The notes under the pieces are model-generated. The model was not told where the DNA came from. It did not search any database and worked only from the letters and a program-made list of their open reading frames with translations. Below are positions 8,687 to 16,657 of a stretch of DNA of 34,770 nucleotides, in pieces; position 1 is the first letter of the stretch, and each line of letters opens with the position of its first letter. A program made the position numbers and the translations under genes. The stretch comes from an uncultured Collinsella sp. (lineage in GTDB: Bacteria; Actinomycetota; Coriobacteriia; Coriobacteriales; Coriobacteriaceae): positions 1 to 34,770 of the forward strand of contig USIE01000012.1 of assembly GCA_900554645.1 (NCBI GenBank), in the 5' to 3' direction.

Positions 8687-10498
8687 CTAGCATACCCCCT
8701 CGTTAGGCATCGTCCACGCATAGTGGTCGGTGTGCAGCAGCTCCTCGGCCAACGGCGAGAGCGGCTCACCCAAAAAGTCACGATAGCACGCCTGGACATC
8801 GGGATTCTCGTGCGAGAAGCGAATCTCGGCGTTCGCATCGAGGCCCCAGAGCACCTGCCCACGCTCTGCCGCCAGCTCGCAACCGTCATGGATAGGCTGC
8901 CCGCCACCGCCGACGCAGCCGCCCGGGCATGCCATAACCTCGACGAAGTCATAGCTCACACGGCCGTCGCGAATCGCATCGAGCAGGCGGGCGGCGTTGC
9001 CCAGCCCGTGCGCCACGGCGACGCGCACCTTGGTGCCATCGATATCGGCCACGGCCTCCTTCCAGCCGTCCAGGCCGCGCACGTCGGTAAAGAAATCGGC
9101 GTCGGGGTTCTTGCCCGTCACCAGGTAATAGGCCGAGCGCACGGCGGCCTCCATCACGCCGCCCGTGGCGCCAAAGATCACACCCGCGCCTGTGCCAAAG
9201 CCCAGCGGCGTATCGAGCGGCTCCTCAACCAGCGTGTCCACGCTCACGTGGCTCGCGCGGATCATGCGCACCATCTCGCGCACCGTCAGCGCAACGTCCA
9301 CATCGGGTGCGCCGCCCTCGCCCACCATGCTCGGCAGCGCGCACTCGGCCTTCTTGGCCGTGCACGGCATAACGGACACCACGAACAGTCGCTCGGGCTC
9401 CACGCCCAGCACCTTGGCGTAGTAGGTCTTGGCGATGGCGCCGAACATCTGCTGCGGCGACTTGGACGTGGACAGGCTGTCGACAAACTCCGGATAGCGC
9501 GCCTTCACAAAGCGCACCCAGCCCGGGCAGCAGCTCGTAAACATGGGCCAGCCGCGGCTATCGTCCTCACCCTTAGCGGCGGCACCCAGGCGCTCGAGCA
9601 GCTCGGAGCCCTCCTCCATAATGGTGAGATCAGCCGAGAAGTCGGTGTCGAACACGTACTCAAAGCCCACGCGGCGCAGCGCGCAAGCCAGGCGCTCGAC
9701 GGTAGCCTCCTCGCGCGGAATGCCGAGCTCCTCGCCCCAGGCGCTACGCACGGCCGGCGCAATCTGCACCAACACGATCTTGTCAGGATTAGCGAGCGCG
9801 TCAAACACGATCTCGGTATCGTCGCGCTCACGCAGTGCGCCCGTCGGACAATGCGTAATGCACTGGCCGCACGCGACGCAATCGGTCTTGCCGATCGGCG
9901 CGCGCCCGCGGGTACCCACGGCGGTATGCGTGGCGCGGTTGGTCAGGTCCCAAATCCCTAGCCCCTGCACGCTCTCGCACACCTTGATACAGCGCATGCA
10001 TTTAATGCACTTGTCGTTTTCGCGGATGATGGGAAAATCGAAATCCCAGCCCTCGCCCGCCAAATGCCTTTGATACGGCAGATAAAAAATACCCAGGTCG
10101 TTGGCGATGGTCTGTAGGTTGCAGTTGCCGCTGCGCACGCAGCTCGTGCACTGCGAATCGTGCTGGGACAGCAGCAGCTGCACGTTGGTGCGACGGGCCT
10201 CGCGAGCCTTGGGGCTGTTGGTGTGAACCACCATGCCGTCGAGCACATAGTTGTTGCAGGCGGCAACCAGCTGATCGCAGCCCTCGACTTCGACCACGCA
10301 CACGCGGCAGCCGCCGATCTCGTTTAGATCGCGCAGGTAGCACAGGGTGGGAATCTGGATACCGACGGACTTGGCCGCGTCCAGGATCGTGGTGTGCTCG
10401 GGTACCACGACCTCGCAATTATCGATAGTGAGCTTGACCATATTGAGTGCTCCGCTTTCGGTGTTGTCGCTGACAGTGGGGTTGTTGAGCTCTACCAT
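8687..10498 (-). CDS. hydA: [FeFe] hydrogenase, catalytic subunit (HydA/HndD type)
   Basis: A 603-aa group A [FeFe] hydrogenase with all expected metal sites. The N-terminal [2Fe-2S] ligands are C53, C64, C67 and C81; the His-Cys3 [4Fe-4S] site is H113, C117, C120 and C126; two ferredoxin-like clusters use CIKCMRCIKVC (164-174) and CVACGQCITHC (207-217). H-cluster motifs are TSCCPGW (321-327), MPCTAKKAE (378-386) and MACPGGCVGGGGQP near 520. The C-terminus carries the small-subunit-like YRDFLGEP segment. It interconverts protons and H2 with electrons from the neighbouring flavoprotein, probably in the cytoplasm. The ATG at 10498 overlaps the upstream stop (ATGGTAG) and has GGGAGGAG; ATG 10441 (MVKLTIDN) is a possible alternative. 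The HydEFG maturases are not in this window. Confidence 0.93.
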   Translation of the reverse strand: MVELNNPTVSDNTESGALNMVKLTIDNCEVVVPEHTTILDAAKSVGIQIPTLCYLRDLNEIGGCRVCVVEVEGCDQLVAACNNYVLDGMVVHTNSPKAREARRTNVQLLLSQHDSQCTSCVRSGNCNLQTIANDLGIFYLPYQRHLAGEGWDFDFPIIRENDKCIKCMRCIKVCESVQGLGIWDLTNRATHTAVGTRGRAPIGKTDCVACGQCITHCPTGALRERDDTEIVFDALANPDKIVLVQIAPAVRSAWGEELGIPREEATVERLACALRRVGFEYVFDTDFSADLTIMEEGSELLERLGAAAKGEDDSRGWPMFTSCCPGWVRFVKARYPEFVDSLSTSKSPQQMFGAIAKTYYAKVLGVEPERLFVVSVMPCTAKKAECALPSMVGEGGAPDVDVALTVREMVRMIRASHVSVDTLVEEPLDTPLGFGTGAGVIFGATGGVMEAAVRSAYYLVTGKNPDADFFTDVRGLDGWKEAVADIDGTKVRVAVAHGLGNAARLLDAIRDGRVSYDFVEVMACPGGCVGGGGQPIHDGCELAAERGQVLWGLDANAEIRFSHENPDVQACYRDFLGEPLSPLAEELLHTDHYAWTMPNEGVC

Positions 10499-12324
10499 TC
10501 CAGGCTCCTCCCTCCGCGGAACGCGCCAAAGCCAAAGTGGTCGCAACGCAGGCAGCGGCTTGCCTCCTGGCGCGCCTCCTCCTCGGTAAGGCCCTGCTCG
10601 ACCAGATTCCAATCGTGAATACGCTCGCCAGCCTCGCGCTCACCCAGCTCGCAGCGGCCGCACTCGTGCTTGCCCTTAAACTGCACGGTCGGCAGCTCCA
10701 CGTCGAGCTTGATCTTGTGGTCGAAGCCCAGGTAGCGGTCGATATTTGCCGAAGCCACGCGGCCAGCGTTGATGGCACGGATGACGGTGGCGGGACCAGT
10801 CTGGCAGTCGCCGCCGCTAAAGAGGCCGTCGAAGTTGGGCACGGCACCGTCCGAATCGGTGACCACGCAGCCCCACTTGCAGGCAATGCCCACCTCCTCA
10901 AACGGTTTGGAATCGATGTCCTGGCCAATGGCGACGAACACACGCTCGCAGGGGATGACGCGCTCGGGCGTGGCGGCGGCACGCGGAGCCGGACGACCGC
11001 GACGGGGCTCGCCGATAATCTGCGGCTGCACGCGCAGGCCGCTCACGCGACCGTCCTCGCCCGTCTCGATGGCGAGCGGGGCCGTCAGCTCCAGCACCTC
11101 ACAGCCCTCGGCCTGGGCACCGGCGATCTCGGCGTCCTGGGCCGTCATATCGCAGATGCGGCGGCGGTAGACGATGCTTACCTTTTCGGCACCGCAGCGC
11201 ACGGCGGAGCGTGCCACGTCCATGGCAACGTTGCCGCCGCCGATGACGCACACGCGCTGGCCGCTCAGGTCGGGCAGCTCGTCATCGCCGATAGCACGCA
11301 GCATCTTGACGGCCGACTCCACGCCGGGCGCCTCTTCGCCCGGAAGGCCGAGCTTCTTGTCGCTATGGGCACCGATGGCCAGGTAGACGGCATCGAACTC
11401 GTCGCGCAGACGGGCGAGCTCCTCGCCGTTCACGGAGTGGTCGAGTTCCACATCGATGCCGGCACTCAAGATCCAGTCGATCTCGGCCTGCAAGCGCTCG
11501 CGCGGCAGACGATAGCTGGGGATGCCGTAGCGCAGCATGCCGCCCAAGTGGTGACGCTGCTCAAAGATGGTCACCTTATGGCCCATCACGGCCAGGTAGT
11601 AGGCGCAGGAAAGGCCGGCCGGGCCGCCGCCGATCACAGCGACGCGCTTACCGGTGTTGTCCACTACATGCGGCTTATGGTCGTTGAGGTCACTGTGTTC
11701 AACGGCAAAGCGCTTGAGGGCGAGGATGTTCATGGGGTCGTCGACCATGCCACGGCGGCAGTGCATCTCGCAGGGATGCTCGCACACCAAGCCGCAGACG
11801 AGCGGCAGCGGATTGTTCTTGCGGATGACCTTGACGGCATCGGCATAGCGGCCGGCCTCGACGAGCGAAATGTACCCGGGAATGTCGACGTGCGCCGGAC
11901 AGCCCGAGACACACGGAACGCGGGCCTCACGATCAAAGCCGCAGGAGTGCTCGCGAATGTGATGCTCAAAATCGTCGCGGAAGCCGCGAATGGCCGTGAG
12001 TGCCATGGCGCCAGCTTCGTAGCCGATGGCGCAGTCGCTCGAAAGGTAGATGGTGCGGGCCGTGCGCTCAATCAGGTTGAGCGTGGACTCATCGGCGCGC
12101 CCTTCGAGCACATCGGCAAGCAGGTCGCTCAGCGCGCTCAGGCCCACGCGACAGGGCGTGCACTTGCCGCAGCTCTGGGTGGAGCACAGGTTGACGAGCG
12201 CTGCCGTAAACTCCACGGGACACGGGGCGAGCGAGCTCACCGCCAAACGGCGTCCGAGTGCATCGTGCAGGTCGTCCATGACGGCTTGGGCGTGACTGCG
12301 TTCCATTACATGCAGTCGAGCCAT
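10492..12324 (-). CDS. NuoF-type Fe-S domain fused to GltD-like FAD/NAD(P) oxidoreductase
   Basis: The 610-aa protein starts with the C-terminal [4Fe-4S] domain of NuoF/HydB proteins (SCGKCTPCRVG, C52, C55, C58, with C98 as fourth ligand) but lacks the FMN/NADH domain that normally precedes it. Next is a GltD-type Fe-S domain (C138, C142, C177, C181, C185, C189), then an FAD-binding fold (VIGGGPAG near 230) and an NAD(P)-binding fold (VIGGGNVAMD near 360). The C-terminus has two further CxxC pairs (CGRC, CLRC). With the downstream hydrogenase it matches the glutamate-synthase-linked type (group A2 in hydrogenase classification), in which a GltD-like flavoprotein is the presumed NAD(P)H partner. 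The start ATG 12324 has GAGAGGGG. It is the first gene of a four-gene operon. Confidence 0.88.
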   Translation of the reverse strand: MARLHVMERSHAQAVMDDLHDALGRRLAVSSLAPCPVEFTAALVNLCSTQSCGKCTPCRVGLSALSDLLADVLEGRADESTLNLIERTARTIYLSSDCAIGYEAGAMALTAIRGFRDDFEHHIREHSCGFDREARVPCVSGCPAHVDIPGYISLVEAGRYADAVKVIRKNNPLPLVCGLVCEHPCEMHCRRGMVDDPMNILALKRFAVEHSDLNDHKPHVVDNTGKRVAVIGGGPAGLSCAYYLAVMGHKVTIFEQRHHLGGMLRYGIPSYRLPRERLQAEIDWILSAGIDVELDHSVNGEELARLRDEFDAVYLAIGAHSDKKLGLPGEEAPGVESAVKMLRAIGDDELPDLSGQRVCVIGGGNVAMDVARSAVRCGAEKVSIVYRRRICDMTAQDAEIAGAQAEGCEVLELTAPLAIETGEDGRVSGLRVQPQIIGEPRRGRPAPRAAATPERVIPCERVFVAIGQDIDSKPFEEVGIACKWGCVVTDSDGAVPNFDGLFSGGDCQTGPATVIRAINAGRVASANIDRYLGFDHKIKLDVELPTVQFKGKHECGRCELGEREAGERIHDWNLVEQGLTEEEARQEASRCLRCDHFGFGAFRGGRSLEW

Positions 12325-12398
12325 AAGATCCCCTCTCACATGGCAGCCCGGAGGCGAGGCCGGGCGAAATTGCTACACGCAACACACTGACCTAAATA

Positions 12399-12411
12399 GT
12401 TGTTTGACAAC
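12399..12411. promoter_or_regulatory. GTTGT-N3-ACAAC inverted repeat upstream of hydrogenase operon
   Basis: A perfect 5-bp inverted repeat (GTTGT TTG ACAAC) lies about 75 bp upstream of the operon start. The TTGT...ACAA form recalls redox-regulator (Rex) sites, but the spacer is far shorter than the Rex consensus, so this is only a candidate operator. Confidence 0.25.
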
Positions 12412-12547
12412 AATACGGTTCGGCAGGCGGTATGAAACGTCGTCCTCAGCGGTGAAAAAGAACATTAACGCAGATAAATGCCATATTTGATAAAACGCAT
12501 TACCCACAATGCGGCACTTGGGGACACTCCTCACTCTGGTGCATCGT

Positions 12548-12668
12548 GGACAGGTTTGTTTGCACCAATCATGAGTTGCGGTGAAATAGGGACTGAAAAG
12601 CCGCTCAAAAGGCCAAAACAGTCCGTATTCCACCGCAACTTCAAGAGGTTGGTGCAGATTAGCCTGAC
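12548..12668. mobile_element. MITE-like long hairpin with GACAGG...TTGCACCAA ends
   Basis: About 120 bp folds back on itself. The outer arms are GACAGGTTTGTTTGCACCAA and TTGGTGCAGATTAGCCTGAC. Inside, AGTTGCGGTGAAATAGGGACTG-like arms (12574-12595 and 12619-12640) match at 20 of 22 positions around a 23-nt A-rich loop. The same end sequences form a smaller hairpin at 22304-22350. There is no coding capacity. It looks like a non-autonomous element or REP-type repeat. It fills much of the 12325-12679 gap; 12512-12525 also carries CGGCACTTGGGGAC, repeated at 26973-26986. Confidence 0.65.
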
Positions 12669-12679
12669 ACCTTTTCACC

Positions 12680-12715
12680 AAAAAGGGCTCCGAGCAAAAA
12701 CATGCCCGGAGCCCT
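12680..12715 (-). terminator. Rho-independent terminator of the DEAD-box helicase
   Basis: On the minus strand GGGCTCCGGGC pairs with GCTCGGAGCCC, followed by five T, about 33 bp past the helicase stop at 12749. Confidence 0.85.
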
Positions 12716-12748
12716 CTGGTCGCCTCGCTCTAGCGGGCGACGCGTATG

Positions 12749-14935
12749 TTATTTGCGCTTGCCGCCGCCGTCACCGGGACGACGGGAGCTGCCGCCGCGC
12801 TTGCCGCCGCGGCTGTTGCCATAGCTGCCACGGTTATCGCGACCGCCGGCACGACCGCCACGGGAGCCGGCCTGGTTGCCGCCGCGACCGCCACGGTAAC
12901 CGCCGCGACGCTCCTCGCGGGTGTCGTCGTAGTTGCGCCAGTCATCGCGACGATCGCGGCTGGCACGCGGATCACGACGATCGCGCGACTCGTTCGAACG
13001 ACCGGCGCCGCTGCGGCTGCCATTGCCACGAGCGCCCTCGCGACGCTCGTCAAAGCGCTTGCCGCCACGGCCACCGCGCTCGTCACGTCCGCCGCGCTCG
13101 TCATCGCGACCGGAACGACGGCGGTCGCCCGAGCCGCGCTTGCCGCCACGCGAGCCACGACCCTCGTCCTCGCGCTCGACACGGCGACGACCGCCGCGGT
13201 CCTCGTCCTCGCGGCGACGGCGATGTGCCTCGCCCTGGAACTGCTTGGCACGGCGCTCGGCACGGTTGCCGCGCGGGGCCTGCTCGACGACAGCAGCACC
13301 GCCGCGCTCCTCGGCAGCCACCTCGCGGGCCACGCTCTCCACAGCCTCGTCCACGCGAGCCTGAACGCCCTCGCGCACGCGGGTCTTGCCACCGCGCTTG
13401 GGACGGCTCGGACGCTCGCCATCGCCACGGCGCTCGTCGCGACCGCGGTTGGAACGACCGGCCACATCGCCGTAATCGTCGCCGTTGCGCTTGCCGTCGC
13501 GACGCGCCTGCTCAAGCTTCTTCTTGCTCTTGGACTTGCCGCGCTTAGTCTTCTTCTTCACGTTAAAGGCGGCAGGATCGCGCTCGGGGTCAACGGCGGG
13601 CGGGTTGGGACCCACGTGCAGGTCGCCGGCCTCGTAGATGTCGGCGGTCTTGTCCATAAGCTTCTCGATCTCGTAGAACTCGTCGACGTCCTGCTCGGTC
13701 ACAAACGTAATGGCCCAGCCCAGCTCGCCGGCGCGGCCCGTACGGCCAATGCGGTGGATATAGTCGGTCGGCTCGGCCGGCACGTCAAAGTTCACGACGT
13801 AGCGCACGTCGCTAATGTCGATGCCGCGGGCGAGCACGTCGGTTGCCACCAACACGTCGACGGTACCGTCGCGGAAGGCAGAAAGCGCGCGCTCGCGCTG
13901 GGCCTGGCTGCGGTTGCCGTGAATCGCGGCGGCCTTGATACCCTTACGCTCCAGACGACGGCAGCAGCTGTCGGCGCGATGCTTGGTGCGCATAAAGACA
14001 ATGGTGCGCTCCGGACCCTCCTTCTTGAGAAACTCGGGCAACAGGTTGTTCTTGGCCTCGATGGACACCGGGAACACAAACTGGTCGACGGTGTCGGCGG
14101 TCGACGTGGCGGGCGCGATCTCCACGCGGGCCGGGTCGCTCACCAGGTCGGTGATCTCGCCCACGGCCTCCTCGTCGAGGGTCGCCGAGAACAGCAGCGT
14201 CTGGCGCTCGGCCGGCGTCTCGCGCACAATGCGGCGGACGGCGGGCAAAAAGCCCATGTCGAGCATGCGATCGGCCTCGTCGAGCACCAAGACCTTAACC
14301 TCGTTCAGGTGGCAGGCGCCCTGCTCGATCAGATCGACCAGACGGCCCGGCGTGGCGACCAGGATGTCGCAGCCGTACTTGAGTGCCGCGGTCTGCGGCT
14401 TGTAGCTCACGCCGCCCACGACGGTCACGGCGACATGGCCGGTGACGTCGGCGATTTTGCTCGCAACCTCGTCGATCTGCTGGGCAAGCTCGCGCGTAGG
14501 AGTGATGACGAGCATCACGGGGCCACGGCCGTTGCCCTCGGGCTTTTTAGCACCGCGGCGGCGGTTGCGGCCGCCGCGCTCGCGCACGGGCTTAGGTGGA
14601 GCGATGTGCTCCAGATTGTTCATGGTCGGCAGCAAGAAGGCGGCCGTCTTGCCGGTGCCGGTCTGAGCGGCGGCAAGCAAGTCGCGGCCTTCGAGCACCA
14701 CGGGGATCGAGCCAGCCTGGACAGGCGTGGGCGCCGTGTAGCCTAGGTTCTCGATGGCACGAAGTATCTCGTCGGAAAGGCCCAGCTCGTCAAAGGCGGG
14801 CAGACTCTCGGTAGCGGACTCGACGGTCTGGGCGGCATTGGCCTCATCGGCAGCATCGAAGGCAGCCTGGGTCATGGCCTCGCGGGTCTCGTCCAGGATC
14901 TCGGCGTCGGTGACGTCGGATACAGAATTACGCAT
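12749..14935 (-). CDS. DEAD-box ATP-dependent RNA helicase with long RG-rich tail
   Basis: The 728-aa protein has the full DEAD-box core: Q motif (FDELGLSDEILRAIENLGYTAPTPVQ region, residues 48-73), motif I AQTGTGKT (90-97), PTRELAQQ, DEAD, SAT and the C-terminal HRIGRTGR. It unwinds short RNA duplexes; relatives (DeaD/CshA) act in ribosome assembly, cold adaptation and mRNA decay. From about residue 480 to the end runs a Lys-rich stretch and then roughly 200 residues of Arg/Gly/Asp/Glu repeats (RGG, RDDRR, GGRGG), probably disordered and RNA-binding. ATG 14935 is preceded by AAGGAA; an upstream in-frame ATG at 14971 is less likely. The gene is followed by a strong terminator. The opposite strand of the tail is open only because of its GC bias. 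Confidence 0.92.
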   Translation of the reverse strand: MRNSVSDVTDAEILDETREAMTQAAFDAADEANAAQTVESATESLPAFDELGLSDEILRAIENLGYTAPTPVQAGSIPVVLEGRDLLAAAQTGTGKTAAFLLPTMNNLEHIAPPKPVRERGGRNRRRGAKKPEGNGRGPVMLVITPTRELAQQIDEVASKIADVTGHVAVTVVGGVSYKPQTAALKYGCDILVATPGRLVDLIEQGACHLNEVKVLVLDEADRMLDMGFLPAVRRIVRETPAERQTLLFSATLDEEAVGEITDLVSDPARVEIAPATSTADTVDQFVFPVSIEAKNNLLPEFLKKEGPERTIVFMRTKHRADSCCRRLERKGIKAAAIHGNRSQAQRERALSAFRDGTVDVLVATDVLARGIDISDVRYVVNFDVPAEPTDYIHRIGRTGRAGELGWAITFVTEQDVDEFYEIEKLMDKTADIYEAGDLHVGPNPPAVDPERDPAAFNVKKKTKRGKSKSKKKLEQARRDGKRNGDDYGDVAGRSNRGRDERRGDGERPSRPKRGGKTRVREGVQARVDEAVESVAREVAAEERGGAAVVEQAPRGNRAERRAKQFQGEAHRRRREDEDRGGRRRVEREDEGRGSRGGKRGSGDRRRSGRDDERGGRDERGGRGGKRFDERREGARGNGSRSGAGRSNESRDRRDPRASRDRRDDWRNYDDTREERRGGYRGGRGGNQAGSRGGRAGGRDNRGSYGNSRGGKRGGSSRRPGDGGGKRK

Positions 14936-15206
14936 ATGTTGTTGTTCCTTATCTGCACGCGCAATGGGCACGGCATGCGGCCGCGCGGGCGTGCTTGGTA
15001 GTGCGCTAATACATACAAAAACGGGTGCGCACAGAGAGGACGTTGCTCAGCACGCTGGCGATCGCTTTGGCAGCCCTATCACGCGCCGTCCAGACGCAGC
15101 AGCTCTAAGCGATGGAGCAGATTCGCCGCCGGTTAGTATACCCGTGCTTCGCATGCCCCCACGTAAACCACAGATGACGAGGCGGACGAGGCGGGCCCGG
15201 CTGATT

Positions 15207-15344
15207 GTCTCAATCTGTAACATCTACAGGGCAAATCTTCCTCTACGTGTTACAGATCGAGACAAACGGTCGACACAGTTCACAAACGTCTCAATCTGTA
15301 ACAGTTACCGAGTAAAATCGGTCCTAATTGTTATAGATCAAGAC
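15207..15344. repeat. 57-bp palindrome array 1 (2 units)
   Basis: Units at 15207-15263 and 15288-15344, each 57 bp, are separated by 24 bp. Arms are GTCTCAATCTGTAACA and the inverse TGTTACAGATCGAGAC (second unit TTGTTATAGATCAAGAC). The array lies in the 590-bp gap between the divergent helicase and FHA genes. The rest of that gap (14936-15206) has no gene; it holds two GTGCGC boxes around 15000-15027. Confidence 0.95.
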
Positions 15345-15409
15345 AGAGGGGGATTTCCGTCCAGTCCAAACCAAATCTCTCAGTCTTCCTGCAATTTCGA
15401 ACATGTGGC

Positions 15410-15415
15410 CTATAA
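15410..15415 (+). promoter_or_regulatory. Candidate -10 box for the FHA-kinase genes
   Basis: A perfect TATAAT about 110 bp upstream of the FHA gene start, just downstream of repeat array 1. No convincing -35 box is seen at the usual spacing. Confidence 0.4.
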
Positions 15416-15523
15416 TGTTGCTTTGGTTACGCTATATATTGCGCAGCCATTTAATACGTCGCCCACCGGGGGCCATTAATTCCTATCGCCATATTGGCTA
15501 GGAAGCAATCAAGGGAGGTATCC

Positions 15524-16486
15524 GTGGCAGCAGAGACGCCTTGCTCGGTCCTCTATAACGATATTCGCTCGTTCGGCGGTCTTAAACATCTCGAGATCGC
15601 CCGAATGCTCATCAATGGAAACTCTTATCTCGGCAGTACCCTGCTCGAGAAATGCTCTTCCAACCGCTCGTATCTCACCCGTTACATCGTCCATCGCAAG
15701 CCTGACCAGTGCGCGCCCGCCATCTACAGCGACTTTACCGTCACCACGCTCAACCTTTCCGCGGCAATCTGCAGCAAGCTCGGCGGCGGCGAGTCCGCCT
15801 ATCGGGCAATCGCCGAGCACTATCGCGGTCCGGCCGCCAACGAAATGATGTCGGCTCTCGCCAGCTACAAGCTGGACAGCCGCCTATATGCAAATGCCCT
15901 CAATCGCATCGACAACTTTGACGGCAATGCCGTGCGCGAGAAAAGCACGCTTTACCTTATGCTCTTTGTGGCAACGGGGGCGCTCGCGGATCCCGTTCAG
16001 GGCGTGGCCACCGTCGAGCGCTTTTGCGACAGCAAGACGGGCGGGCACTTTGGCACCACCGAAACTACCGTCGGACGTGGCTTTATGAGCAGCCTGGAGC
16101 AGCCGCGCACCGTCGCCCCCAACCTCGGTCTGCTCAGAACCCATGCCGACAACTGCGCCGACATGCAAATCCATCCCCTCGCACGCGATCCGCGCGGCAC
16201 CGTGATTGGTTCTTTGCCCAAAACCTCGCCCAGTATCACCGATGTGGGCGCTGACGCATCGCGCGAGCATCTTCGCATTTGGCTTGAGGGTGAGCACTGG
16301 TACGCCCAGGGCCTTGGATCGACCAACGGCACGGTACTCGAATCGGGTGCAGGCGACGGCGATATTGTGATTGAGCCGCCGCGCGACCAACGCGAGCCCG
16401 GCAAGATCTATCCCCCAGTGGAAATCGAAAACAGCGACAGGCTCCATCTGGGTCTCTACACGACATTCCTTGTCATTGTGGACTAG
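15524..16486 (+). CDS. FHA-domain protein next to a Ser/Thr kinase
   Basis: A 320-aa protein. The last 100 residues form a forkhead-associated domain: the GTVIGS strand, SREHLRIW (the conserved S-x-x-H), GSTNGTVL and a closing DRLHLG. FHA domains bind phosphothreonine peptides. The usual GR at the start of the domain is GS here, so phosphopeptide binding may be altered. The first 200 residues match nothing I recognise; they are soluble-looking and helical in character. The GTG at 15524 follows AAGGGAGG at good spacing; an upstream TTG at 15494 is weaker. A kinase gene follows 170 bp downstream on the same strand, which suggests that the FHA protein is a substrate or reader of that kinase. Confidence 0.75.
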   Translation: MAAETPCSVLYNDIRSFGGLKHLEIARMLINGNSYLGSTLLEKCSSNRSYLTRYIVHRKPDQCAPAIYSDFTVTTLNLSAAICSKLGGGESAYRAIAEHYRGPAANEMMSALASYKLDSRLYANALNRIDNFDGNAVREKSTLYLMLFVATGALADPVQGVATVERFCDSKTGGHFGTTETTVGRGFMSSLEQPRTVAPNLGLLRTHADNCADMQIHPLARDPRGTVIGSLPKTSPSITDVGADASREHLRIWLEGEHWYAQGLGSTNGTVLESGAGDGDIVIEPPRDQREPGKIYPPVEIENSDRLHLGLYTTFLVIVD

Positions 16487-16489
16487 CGC

Positions 16490-16530
16490 GGACGGCGATC
16501 AAAAGACGGTCGCCGTCCGTCTTTCGTCTT
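16490..16530 (+). terminator. Probable terminator after the FHA gene
   Basis: GGACGGCGA and TCGCCGTCC form a perfect 9-bp stem with an 11-nt loop, starting 4 bp after the stop and followed by the pyrimidine-rich GTCTTTCGTCTT. The T-run is broken, so termination may be partial. Confidence 0.55.
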
Positions 16531-16564
16531 CTACCTTCTGTGTCGTAAACGACAATACTCAGCG

Positions 16565-16625
16565 GTATACGTGAGCAGTGCGGCTATCATGGTACTTTAC
16601 CGGTATCCGCACTGCTCACGTATAC
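16565..16625 (+). promoter_or_regulatory. 19-bp perfect inverted repeat upstream of the kinase
   Basis: GTATACGTGAGCAGTGCGG (16565-16583) and its exact reverse complement (16607-16625) flank a 23-nt centre. The element ends 33 bp before the kinase ATG. A smaller palindrome, TGTCGT-AA-ACGACA, lies about 10 bp upstream. There is no T-run, so an operator or a 5'-UTR hairpin is more likely than a terminator. Confidence 0.7.
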
Positions 16626-16657
16626 GCACGGCAACCCATGCCAGACAAAGGAACGCC

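Noticed and set aside
12746..14746. A 666-codon plus-strand frame opposite the helicase, with Ala/Thr/Val-rich repeats
   Set aside because: It mirrors the RG-rich tail and helicase motifs of the minus strand; no ribosome site or membrane-protein logic supports it.
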